Origin: Oryzomicrobium terrae
GTDB lineage: Bacteria; Pseudomonadota; Gammaproteobacteria; Burkholderiales; Rhodocyclaceae
Length of the DNA stretch: 64,000 nt
Direction of reading: 5' to 3'
Assembly: GCF_008274805.1 (NCBI RefSeq)
Contig: NZ_CP022579.1
Span: forward strand, 2,666,001-2,730,000
The notes under the pieces were generated by a model, which ran no database searches, was not told the DNA's origin, and saw only the letters and a list, made by a program, of their open reading frames with translations. Positions 29,285-37,384 of the stretch are shown here, piece by piece; position 1 is the first letter of the stretch, and every line of letters begins with the position of its first letter. The position numbers were made by a program, and so were the translations under genes.

Positions 29285-30306
29285 AAGACCGCCGCCAGAC
29301 CCTGCGCGCCCTCACCCAAATGGGCTTCTTCGCCCTGTTCGTGGTGACGCCCCTGTTCGACCTGTTCCGCTACGACCTGACCGCCAACCACGCCTGGTTC
29401 CTCACCCTGCCCTGGCACCTGGGCATGGACGACCTGCTGGCCGGCCGGGTCAGCGCGGTGGAAGCCGGCGGACGCATCGTCCTCTTTCTCTTCGCGCCGC
29501 TCCTGCTCCTCGCCGCCGCGGTGATCTTCGTCGCCTGGAAGTGGGGCCGTCTCTACTGCGGCTGGCTGTGCCCGCACTTTTCGGTGGTGGAGACCATCAA
29601 CCGGCTGATGCTGCGCGCCACCGGCAAGCACAGCGTGTGGGACCGCCAGCCGGTGCCGCCCTGGCAGCCCGACGGCAGCCCGACCCAGCGGGACGCCCGC
29701 TGGTGGCTCATCACCGTGCCGGTGGCGGTGGGCTTCGCCTTCACCTGGGCGGTGGTCTTCCTCACCTACCTGATGCCGCCGTTCCAGGTCTATGGCGGCC
29801 TGCTCGGCGCCGCGGGCTTGGGCGGCGGTGCCCTCAACCATTACGAGTGGATCTTTCTTGCCGCCGCCACCACGGTGATCAGCCTTGAATTCCTCTTCGC
29901 CCGCCACCTCTTCTGCCGCTACGCCTGCGCCGTGGGCATCTTCCAGAGCCTGGCCTGGATGGGCAACAAGAATGCCCTGGTGGTGGGTTTCGACCGCAGC
30001 CGCCTGGCCGATTGCGCCAGTTGCCAGGGCGGCAGCAAGGGCAGCCACGGCAGCGCCTGCGACGCGGTCTGCCCGATGCGCCTCAAGCCGCGCAACCTCA
30101 AGCGCTGGATGTTCGCCTGCACCCAGTGCAGCCAGTGCCTCTCCGCCTGCGCCACCACCAACCGGGACAATCCTCGGGGGCCGCTCTTGACCTGGGTCCA
30201 GGGCGAGGCGGCGCGGCAGAACGAGGCCGGCTTCAGCGCCCGGGACGGGGCCTGGGACGGCAGCCGCGACCACGCGGCGGCCCGGCGCCAGGACGAAAGG
30301 AACTGA
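29281..30306 (+). CDS. Iron-sulfur membrane protein, CcoG/NapH/NosR-like
   Basis: A 341-residue protein with about four transmembrane helices and several Cys motifs. YCGWLCPHFS and CRYACAVGIFQ lie at membrane edges, as in NapH/NosR/CcoG. A first ferredoxin-like set is C-x2-C-x11-C-x3-CP (CASC, then CDAVCP). A second is C-x2-C-x2-C-x3-C (CTQCSQCLSAC). The x11 spacing in the first set is unusual. It may pass electrons or assist metal-centre assembly for the NO reductase, by analogy with CcoG for cbb3 oxidase. This role is inferred from position only. Confidence 0.75.
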   Translation: MKDRRQTLRALTQMGFFALFVVTPLFDLFRYDLTANHAWFLTLPWHLGMDDLLAGRVSAVEAGGRIVLFLFAPLLLLAAAVIFVAWKWGRLYCGWLCPHFSVVETINRLMLRATGKHSVWDRQPVPPWQPDGSPTQRDARWWLITVPVAVGFAFTWAVVFLTYLMPPFQVYGGLLGAAGLGGGALNHYEWIFLAAATTVISLEFLFARHLFCRYACAVGIFQSLAWMGNKNALVVGFDRSRLADCASCQGGSKGSHGSACDAVCPMRLKPRNLKRWMFACTQCSQCLSACATTNRDNPRGPLLTWVQGEAARQNEAGFSARDGAWDGSRDHAAARRQDERN

Positions 30307-30307
30307 C

Positions 30308-32182
30308 ATGGAAGAATGGGTCGGCGGCCTCTGGCACCGCTTCATCACCCGTCGCGCCGGCGGCCACTACCCGGAAGCGGCGGTGGCCCTGGGCGAAGTG
30401 GACAAGACCCTGGGCATCCTCTTTCGCGCCTTTGGCGGCGATGGCGGACTGACAGTCAGCGCCGCCGCCCTGGAGACCCACGGCGCCCGCCGCACTTGGC
30501 TGAAGCGCCTAGCCGGCAGCGGCGAGCGCACCGCCCCGGCCCGGCGCGACGGCGAAGCCCTGCGCCTGCCGCCGGAGATCGCCTGCTTTCCGGTACGCGA
30601 GCACAACCGGGACCTCTACCTCTGGCTCGCCGGCCTGGCCGCCAGCCCCCATACCGAGGATTTTTCCCAACCCTGGATCGTGCGCAACCAGCGCGCCGCC
30701 GTGGACACCCTGGCCCGCTACCCGGGCCTGCGCCCACGCTACGCGGCCCTGGTGGCGGCCTGCCTGGCCGAGCGCATCGCCCCGGAAGCACTGCCCCCGG
30801 ACGAGGCCGCCCAGGAGGCGGCCCTGCGTCGAGCCCTGACCACCCCAGGCACGGTGGACGGTCTGCCGCCCCTGACCTCACGGCAGAGCCGCCCGCCCCA
30901 ACCGGTGCCCCTGTGGCTGGGCTGGCCCGGCGACACTCCGGACGACGGCAGCCGCCCCCCCGGTGCCCCTACCGGCGACGCCCTGCCGCCGGAAGGCGGC
31001 GGCGGCCACGGCAAGGCGGACGACGGCAAGCGCCGCCACAAGGCCGAGCGGGAGGAGGCGCCGGACAACGAGGACGCGCTGATGCTGTGCTTTCGCGCCG
31101 AAAGCCTGCTCTCCTGGGCCGAGTACGTGAAGGTGAACCGCCCCACCGACGACGAGCCCGATCCCCAGGCGGCGCAAGCCGCCAACGACATGGAGCAGCT
31201 TTCTGTCGCCCAGGACGGCCAGACCACCGCCGGCCGGGTGCGCTTCGACCTGGACCTGCCCTCCGCCGCCGAGGACGACGCCCCCCTGGGCCCGGGCATC
31301 CCCCTGCCCGAGTGGGACTACCGCAAGAACGCCCTGCTGCCCGGCCACGTGCGCCTGCAACCCCTGCTTGCCGCCAACGCCGCCCCGGCACCCCTGCCCG
31401 AGGCCCTGGTGCGTCCGGCCAAGAAGCTGCGCCAGCAGTTCGCCGCCCTGGCGCCGCAGCGGCGCTGGCTCAAGCAGCAGCCCGACGGCCCGGAGCTGGA
31501 TCTGGATGCCTGCGTGCGCTGGCAGGCCGACCGCCGTGCCGGCCATACGGGCAGCGGCCGCGACGGCCTGTACCTGGCCCAGGTGCCGCAAGCCCGGGAG
31601 TTGGCCTGCCTGTTGCTGGCCGACCTGTCCCTGTCCACCGATGCCTGGGTGAGTGATCACCAACGCATCGTGGACGTGATCCGCGACGGGCTGATGCTGT
31701 TCGCCGAGGCGCTGGCCGGCAGCGGCGACGCCTTCGGTATCTACGGCTTCTCATCGCTGAAGCGCGGCAACGTGCGCTTTCACGTGCTCAAGGACTTCGC
31801 CGAACCCTACGGCGACATTCCCCGCGGCCGCCTGCAGGCGATCAAGCCCGGCTACTACACGCGCATGGGCGCCGCCATCCGCCAGTCGGCCAACATCCTG
31901 GCCGAGCGGCGCGAGAAGCAGCGCCTGCTGCTGATCATCACCGACGGCAAGCCCAACGACCTGGACGTCTACGATTCCCGCTACGGGCTGGAGGACACCC
32001 GGGCGGCGGTGTTCGAGGCCAAGCGCCTGGGCCTGCAGCCCTTCTGCGTGACGGTGGACCGGGAAGGGGCCGATTACCTGCCCCATTTGTTCGGCCCGGC
32101 GGGCTATACGGTAATACGCAATCCTGACGACTTGCCCCGGCGCTTGCCCCTGTTGTACGCTCAGCTCACCCGCCAGCCCTAG
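30308..32182 (+). CDS. norD: NorD, von Willebrand factor A domain protein
   Basis: A 624-residue cytoplasmic protein, the expected NorD size. The VWA domain is in the last 200 residues with the MIDAS motif DLSLSTDAW, then IYGFSSLKRGNVRF and LIITDGKPNDLDVYDSRYG. The middle is low-complexity and acidic/Pro-rich (about 215-300). With NorQ it forms the MoxR-VWA pair needed for active NO reductase. It starts two bases after the iron-sulfur gene's stop. Confidence 0.94.
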   Translation: MEEWVGGLWHRFITRRAGGHYPEAAVALGEVDKTLGILFRAFGGDGGLTVSAAALETHGARRTWLKRLAGSGERTAPARRDGEALRLPPEIACFPVREHNRDLYLWLAGLAASPHTEDFSQPWIVRNQRAAVDTLARYPGLRPRYAALVAACLAERIAPEALPPDEAAQEAALRRALTTPGTVDGLPPLTSRQSRPPQPVPLWLGWPGDTPDDGSRPPGAPTGDALPPEGGGGHGKADDGKRRHKAEREEAPDNEDALMLCFRAESLLSWAEYVKVNRPTDDEPDPQAAQAANDMEQLSVAQDGQTTAGRVRFDLDLPSAAEDDAPLGPGIPLPEWDYRKNALLPGHVRLQPLLAANAAPAPLPEALVRPAKKLRQQFAALAPQRRWLKQQPDGPELDLDACVRWQADRRAGHTGSGRDGLYLAQVPQARELACLLLADLSLSTDAWVSDHQRIVDVIRDGLMLFAEALAGSGDAFGIYGFSSLKRGNVRFHVLKDFAEPYGDIPRGRLQAIKPGYYTRMGAAIRQSANILAERREKQRLLLIITDGKPNDLDVYDSRYGLEDTRAAVFEAKRLGLQPFCVTVDREGADYLPHLFGPAGYTVIRNPDDLPRRLPLLYAQLTRQP

Positions 32183-32196
32183 GATGCGTTGCTGAT

Positions 32197-32952
32197 ATGG
32201 CCTCCATCCCATCGCTGGCTTCGGTCTTTGACGACCCCACGCCCGACGATTACGACCCGACCGCCTTGGACGCCACCACCCTCAACATCCCCGCCCTGCT
32301 CTCGCGCATCCCGCTCTTCAACGGCCTGGCCGAACCCGAAATCAGCCGCATCGCCAAGGGCACCCGGGAAATGGCCGTGCCCCGCGGCGAGATCCTGTTC
32401 CACCCGGGCGATCCCTGCCTGGGCATTTTCCTGGTGGTGTACGGTCAGGTGAAGCTGTCGGTGGTGTCGCCCCAGGGCAGCGAGAAGGTGGTGGAGATCA
32501 TCGGCCAGGGCCAGACCTTCGGCGAGGCGGTGATGTTCCTGGAAAAGCCCTACCCGGTGCTGGCCCAGACCCTGGCCGACTCGACCCTGCTGCACATCTC
32601 CCGCCAGGTGATTTTCGACGAACTGGAGCGCGATCCGACCCTGGGGCGCAAGATGCTGGCCGGCCTGTCGATGCGCCTGCACCGCTTCGTCGCCGACGTG
32701 GAGAGCTATTCCCTGCACACCGGCCGCGAGCGGGTGATCGGCTACCTGCTGCAAAAGGCGCCGCCCAACGACAGCAAGGCCACCACCGTGACCCTGTCGG
32801 TGAGCAAGGGCATCATCGCCTCCCGGCTCAACCTGACCCAAGAACATTTTTCGCGCATCCTGCATGACCTTTCCAGCCGGGAACTGATCAAGGTCGAAGG
32901 CCGTCGTATCCAGATTCCGGACATCGAGCAGCTGCGCCACTTCGAGGGCTGA
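32197..32952 (+). CDS. Crp/Fnr family regulator, Dnr-like
   Basis: A 251-residue regulator. The cyclic-nucleotide-binding-like domain is at about 30-150 (GEILFHPGDPCLGIFLVVYG, GQTFGEAVMFLEK). The winged helix at the end has VSKGIIASRLNLTQEHFSRIL. There is no N-terminal Cys cluster, so it is not an oxygen-sensing FNR. The sequence and position match Dnr/NNR-type NO-responsive activators. It likely acts on the TTGAT-N4-GTCAA box before norC. It starts 14 bases after norD. Confidence 0.88.
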   Translation: MASIPSLASVFDDPTPDDYDPTALDATTLNIPALLSRIPLFNGLAEPEISRIAKGTREMAVPRGEILFHPGDPCLGIFLVVYGQVKLSVVSPQGSEKVVEIIGQGQTFGEAVMFLEKPYPVLAQTLADSTLLHISRQVIFDELERDPTLGRKMLAGLSMRLHRFVADVESYSLHTGRERVIGYLLQKAPPNDSKATTVTLSVSKGIIASRLNLTQEHFSRILHDLSSRELIKVEGRRIQIPDIEQLRHFEG

Positions 32953-32993
32953 GCCCGCCGGGCCGCCCCGCTTTCGATGCGCCTACCCCCTGC

Positions 32994-33101
32994 TGAAACG
33001 CCGCGCCAGTCGGGCATCTCCGGGCAGGCATCGCCAAGATCAAGGCAGGGCGCGGCGTTTCAAGGCCCCTCGCTGAAGATCACCTATTGGCGCGGGGTTT
33101 G
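32994..33101. repeat. Dispersed repeat copy 3, with hairpin
   Basis: A hairpin forms between about 32994-33006 and 33049-33061 (GAAACGCCGCGCC and its complement). The loop holds CATCTCCGGGCAGGCAT, and downstream CTGAAGATCACCTATTGGCGCGGGGTTT closely matches the end of the copy at 5832-5861. It lies between the Dnr-like gene and the CYTH-CHAD gene and may end the nor transcript. Confidence 0.65.
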
Positions 33102-33132
33102 AGCCACCACTCGGACAACGACAGCGTTCGCC

Positions 33133-34725
33133 ATGGCCACCGAAACCGAACTCAAACTCGCCCTGGCCCCCGCCGCCATTCCGGCACTGCTCGCCCACCC
33201 GTTGCTGGCCGCCGCTCCGCCGCGCCTGACCCGGCTGGCCAACACCTATTACGACACTCCGGATCTGGCCCTGCTGGCGCGCCGCTTCGCCATTCGCCTG
33301 CGCCGCGACGGACGTCGCCGTCTGGTCACCGTCAAGGGCGAGGCCCGGGCCCCGGGCGGCTTGTCGCGTCGCGCCGAGTGGGAAACGGAAGTGCCGGGCG
33401 ACGCCCTGTCCTTCGACCACGTGGATGCGCCGGAGCTGCGTAGCGAGCTGACTGCCCTGCTGCCGACGCTCACCCCCGTGTTCAGTACCGATTTCCGCCG
33501 CCACACTTGGCGGGTGCAGCGGGGCGTGAGCACCATCGAGGTGGCCTTCGACCGGGGTCGCATCGAGGCCGTGCCCGCCGGCCGCGATCCCGGCCAGGCC
33601 GTGCGCGAAGCGATCTGCGAAGTGGAACTGGAACTGCTCGAAGGCCAGGACGACGACCTGCTTGCCCTGGCCGAGGCTCTGGCTGCCACCCTGCCGCTGC
33701 TGGCGGCCCCGGCCAGCAAGGCGGAACGGGGCTACCGCCTGTACCGCCAGGAACGCCCCGGCCCAGTCAAGCTGCGCAATGGCTCCACCTTCTTACCGGC
33801 CAGCGCGCAAGACGCGTTTTGCGACTACGCCTTCGCCTGCCTGGAAAACTTCAACCGCAACGTGGCCGGCTTTCTTGCCGCCATGGCGGCGCCCGGTGCC
33901 ACCCGCAACCCGCCCGCCCCGGAATTCATCCACCAAGCCCGGGTCGCCCTGCGCCGGCTACGCTCAGCCCTGGAACTGTTCGCCGCTGCCCTGCCCGACG
34001 ATTATGTGGCCCGCTGGCAATCCTCCCTCGCCGACCTGGCCGACGCCCTCAGCCCGGCCCGGGACTGGCAAGTGCTGGCCCACGACACCTGGCCTCAATT
34101 CCGCGCCCTCCTGCCGCCACGCCAGGCGACAGCGCTGGCCCGACGCCTGGCCGCACAGGAACGTCAGGCCCTAGCCACCGTCCGGGCAACCCTGGCGGAT
34201 CCGGCCACGACCCGGCTGACCCTGGGCTTGCTGCGCACCACCCTGACTCTGGCCGCACTGGGTAACAACACACCGCGGCCCCTCCCCTTGCCCCACCTCG
34301 CCCGACGCGTCATCCGCCGGGCGGTCAAACAGGTGGAGCGCCGCGTGGCTCGCCTCAACCACGATCTGGCGGGTGCAAACAGCCCCAATCCGGAAGCCTA
34401 TGCCCGGGATTGGCACCGCCTGCGCATCGCCATCAAACGTCTGCGCTACGGCCTCGACGTGCTTCGCCCCCTGCTTCGCGACAAGGACGTGCAGTGCTGG
34501 ATCGATCACTTGCTTCCGTTGCAAGACGCCTTGGGGGCGCTCAACGACAGCGCCGTCGGCATCACCCGCCTGCGCGCCCTGAGCGACACGCCCAACGATC
34601 CCCTCACCGCCCCGGCCATCGCCTGGCTCGACGGCCGCACCACGGGCCTGCACCAGACGCTGCCGCACGTGCTCGGCCGCCTGTCCGGCCTCACCGCGCC
34701 GCGCTTGAAGAAATCCTCGCCCTGA
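33133..34725 (+). CDS. CYTH and CHAD domain protein (inorganic triphosphatase-like)
   Basis: A 530-residue protein. The CYTH domain at residues 1-200 begins with ETELKLAL, the ExExK signature of triphosphate-tunnel enzymes, and has RFAIRLRRDGRRRLVTVKGE and CEVELELLEG. The CHAD domain fills about 225-520, with repeated helical His/Arg motifs (FIHQARVALRRLRSALELF, WHRLRIAIKRLRYGLDVL). CHAD domains bind polyphosphate, and CYTH-CHAD proteins of this layout (YgiF-type) hydrolyse triphosphate. The sixA gene follows. Confidence 0.92.
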   Translation: MATETELKLALAPAAIPALLAHPLLAAAPPRLTRLANTYYDTPDLALLARRFAIRLRRDGRRRLVTVKGEARAPGGLSRRAEWETEVPGDALSFDHVDAPELRSELTALLPTLTPVFSTDFRRHTWRVQRGVSTIEVAFDRGRIEAVPAGRDPGQAVREAICEVELELLEGQDDDLLALAEALAATLPLLAAPASKAERGYRLYRQERPGPVKLRNGSTFLPASAQDAFCDYAFACLENFNRNVAGFLAAMAAPGATRNPPAPEFIHQARVALRRLRSALELFAAALPDDYVARWQSSLADLADALSPARDWQVLAHDTWPQFRALLPPRQATALARRLAAQERQALATVRATLADPATTRLTLGLLRTTLTLAALGNNTPRPLPLPHLARRVIRRAVKQVERRVARLNHDLAGANSPNPEAYARDWHRLRIAIKRLRYGLDVLRPLLRDKDVQCWIDHLLPLQDALGALNDSAVGITRLRALSDTPNDPLTAPAIAWLDGRTTGLHQTLPHVLGRLSGLTAPRLKKSSP

Positions 34726-34822
34726 ACCGACTTTAATATCCAGGTAACGCGCCATGACCACCCTTGCGCCCTCGTCACACCACTCAATCGACAACAGCGC
34801 CAGCACGCGCGAGGGAACCAAG

Positions 34823-35290
34823 ATGGATCTACTGCTCTGGCGCCACGCCGAAGCCGAAGACGGCCCGATCGACCTGAAACGCCGCCTCACCCCCCGCGGT
34901 GAAAAACAGGCCGATGCCATGGCTAAATGGATCCGCGCTCATGCCCCGAAAGGCCTGCGCATCCTTGCCAGTCCGGCGGTACGCACCCAACAGACCGCCG
35001 CCGCACTAGGCCTACCCTTCGAAACCCTCAACGCCCTCAAACCCAACGCCAACGTCGCCGACGTACTAGCCGCCTGCGGCTGGCCCGATGGCAGCACCTA
35101 CGGTAATGCAGTGCTGGTGGTGGGGCACCAACCCACCCTAGGACAAGTCGCCGCCTTGCTGCTGGGGGGGCATGAGGCGGAGTGGAGCATCAAGAAGGGG
35201 GCGGTGTGGTGGCTGACGAAGCGGGTACGCCACAGAGAGGCACAATCCTTGCTCAAGGCCGTGATGGGGCCTGAGTTTACGCACTATTAA
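34823..35290 (+). CDS. sixA: Phosphohistidine phosphatase SixA-like
   Basis: A 155-residue histidine phosphatase of the SixA branch, which removes phosphate from His in HPt domains or PTS proteins. The catalytic histidines are in LLLWRHAEAE and VLVVGHQPTLGQ, and arginines in LASPAVRTQQTA. The start at 34823 is preferred because GAGGGAACC precedes it and the RHA motif then falls at residues 7-9. It is the last GC-rich gene before the AT-rich glycan block. Confidence 0.88.
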   Translation: MDLLLWRHAEAEDGPIDLKRRLTPRGEKQADAMAKWIRAHAPKGLRILASPAVRTQQTAAALGLPFETLNALKPNANVADVLAACGWPDGSTYGNAVLVVGHQPTLGQVAALLLGGHEAEWSIKKGAVWWLTKRVRHREAQSLLKAVMGPEFTHY

Positions 35291-35352
35291 CCCTCTCTCC
35301 CAGATCCGGTTTTTTTGAAAACGCCTAATTACATCGTACTCACAAGACAATC

Positions 35353-36144
35353 ATGCCATTCGGCGTCAGAAGTTTTATTTCCAATCGCTACTTAATAACC
35401 CAGCTTATTCGCCGTGAAATTCTATTGAAATACCGAGGCTCGCTGCTTGGTATCTCCTGGTCCTTTCTGCACCCCTTACTCGTTCTTGGTGCCTATGTCA
35501 TAGCACTTGGCCCACTCATCAGCGATCGCTGGGGATTGAATGGCTCCCACTGGGACACAGTCCTATTCGTCTATTGCGGTCTTAGCGTCTTCTCGCCGTT
35601 CGCTGAGGTAATTGCAGCCTCTCCGCGATTGCTCCAGAACCATCAAAGCTATGTCAAGAAAATTATTTTCCCGACAGAAGTCCTATCAGTAGTCACCACG
35701 TGTAGCGCAGTGATCCACGGCCTCGTTAGTCTATTCATTCTCACAGTTCTTGCCTGCGCTAACGGACACTGGCATCCGGCACTGCTCGCACTCCCGCTGC
35801 TCCTCCTACCAGCCTGGCTTTTTATCTTGGGCATCAGTTGGCTGCTATGCACAGCTGGAGCCTTTATTCGAGATGTTTCCCATGCAATGCCAGTAATCAC
35901 CCAGCTGGCCCTATTCTTGTCTCCAGTTTTTTACCCCACCAGCGCCATGCCGAAAGCACTGCAGGTACTTCAAAGCTACAACCCTCTGGCCGTGGCCATG
36001 GAACAAACGAGGGGAACAGTACTCCGCCACAGCCTGCCTAGCCTTGAATCGTGGAGCCTGATGCTGCTTATCGGCAGTTTTATCATGGCTCTTGGCCTAG
36101 CCAGTTTTAATTCCGCTAAGGAGGACTTTGCGGATGTCCTCTGA
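35353..36144 (+). CDS. Polysaccharide ABC exporter permease, Wzm-like
   Basis: A 263-residue ABC-2 type permease with about six helices, first gene of the glycan block. QLIRREILLKYRGSLLGISW is the characteristic amphipathic N-terminus of the Wzm/TagG family, and LSPVFYPTSAMPK that of the region before the last helices. With the ATPase encoded next it would export an O-antigen or similar polymer. The last 11 bases overlap the ATPase gene. Composition is clearly more AT-rich than the genes to the left. Confidence 0.92.
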   Translation: MPFGVRSFISNRYLITQLIRREILLKYRGSLLGISWSFLHPLLVLGAYVIALGPLISDRWGLNGSHWDTVLFVYCGLSVFSPFAEVIAASPRLLQNHQSYVKKIIFPTEVLSVVTTCSAVIHGLVSLFILTVLACANGHWHPALLALPLLLLPAWLFILGISWLLCTAGAFIRDVSHAMPVITQLALFLSPVFYPTSAMPKALQVLQSYNPLAVAMEQTRGTVLRHSLPSLESWSLMLLIGSFIMALGLASFNSAKEDFADVL

Positions 36145-37384
36145 TCCAATCATCAGCATCAAGAAGATTAGTAAAAAATTCCCAATTTTCACCCATCCAC
36201 TACACGCTTTGATCTACCGCATCTCCGGGGGGTTGGCAGGAAAAGGTAAAACTTTCGCGGCACTCACCGACATCTCACTAGATATTCAGCGTGGAGAAAC
36301 TTTCGGCATTATTGGTCACAACGGCTCTGGGAAAAGCACTTTGTTGCAGTTGATCTGCAATATCAGGCGTCCCACTTCTGGCACAATTCAGACTAATGGA
36401 CGAGTTGGAGCTTTGCTCGAACTCGGCGCAGGTTTTCATCCTGAACTAACAGGTCGTGAAAATGTATTCATCCTCGGCGCCATCTATGGATTCAACCAGC
36501 AGCAAATGCAGGAAAAGTTCGATGAAATCAATCGCTTTGCAGACATTGGAGATTTTATTGATCAACCGATCAAGCGGTACTCAAGCGGGATGTACGTTCG
36601 ATTAGCCTTTGCCGCCGCAGTTTGCATAGAACCCGATATTCTCGTCATCGACGAAGCGCTTGCAGTTGGCGACATCCGCTTCCAGAAAAAGTGTTTTCAA
36701 TTTATTCAGGAACGAAAAAAAACCGGCCTCACTGTTATTCTTGTCTCCCACGACTTGGAACAAATCCGCTTACTCTGCGATCGTGTTTTATTGCTTTCTC
36801 ATGGCCGCATCGATTACGTAGGCCCCCCCCAGACAGCAATAAGAACCTACCGTAACAAGGTTTCTTGCTCATTAAAAGAAATCAGCACCGAAGCAACGCG
36901 CTTATCCGCCAGCTGGTTAAAAAACATTAAGATTAGCGACACATCAGGAAATCAACGCACCGAATTTTCAACAGGTGAAAACATTCAAATTAAAGCAACC
37001 CTCGTTCCGCAAAAAAAACTTGAGCACTGCAATTTTTCACTCCAACTCAGAACAGTTGAGGGAGCCAAAGTCTATTCTTGGGGAACCTTCAATCAAGACA
37101 TGGGGATTTGGGCCAATAAAGTGACTGCATCAACCACCTGGGATCGATGCTTCCCAGCACAGAACCCGGTCACAATCAATTTCGACTTGAAGGGGCTACT
37201 TGGCCCCGGAAAGTACGAAGTGCAAGTCATAGTCAGCCAGGAGGAAGTTCGCGGTTTTGGTGCCCAAGAAATTTTATTCTGGATCGAAGAAGCAGCATTT
37301 TTCACTGTAAGCCCCCGGGGAGAGCACTACCATTTCGGGGGAATCTGCGATCTTCAGGCCAGCGCCTTTGTGACTGCATCATGA
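36134..37384 (+). CDS. Polysaccharide ABC exporter ATPase, Wzt-like, with C-terminal glycan-recognition domain
   Basis: A 416-residue ATPase. Walker A is [16 protein letters not shown], the signature is YSSGMYVRLAFAAA, Walker B is ILVIDEALAVGD and the switch is VILVSHDLEQI. From about residue 250 a beta-rich Wzt_C-like domain follows; in Wzt it binds the chain-terminator of the exported glycan. That extension points to an O-antigen whose end is capped, which agrees with the methyltransferase encoded next. It holds a run of eight C at 36823-36830. The stop overlaps the next ATG. Confidence 0.92.
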   Translation: MSSDPIISIKKISKKFPIFTHPLHALIYRISGGLAGKGKTFAALTDISLDIQRGETFGIIGHNGSGKSTLLQLICNIRRPTSGTIQTNGRVGALLELGAGFHPELTGRENVFILGAIYGFNQQQMQEKFDEINRFADIGDFIDQPIKRYSSGMYVRLAFAAAVCIEPDILVIDEALAVGDIRFQKKCFQFIQERKKTGLTVILVSHDLEQIRLLCDRVLLLSHGRIDYVGPPQTAIRTYRNKVSCSLKEISTEATRLSASWLKNIKISDTSGNQRTEFSTGENIQIKATLVPQKKLEHCNFSLQLRTVEGAKVYSWGTFNQDMGIWANKVTASTTWDRCFPAQNPVTINFDLKGLLGPGKYEVQVIVSQEEVRGFGAQEILFWIEEAAFFTVSPRGEHYHFGGICDLQASAFVTAS

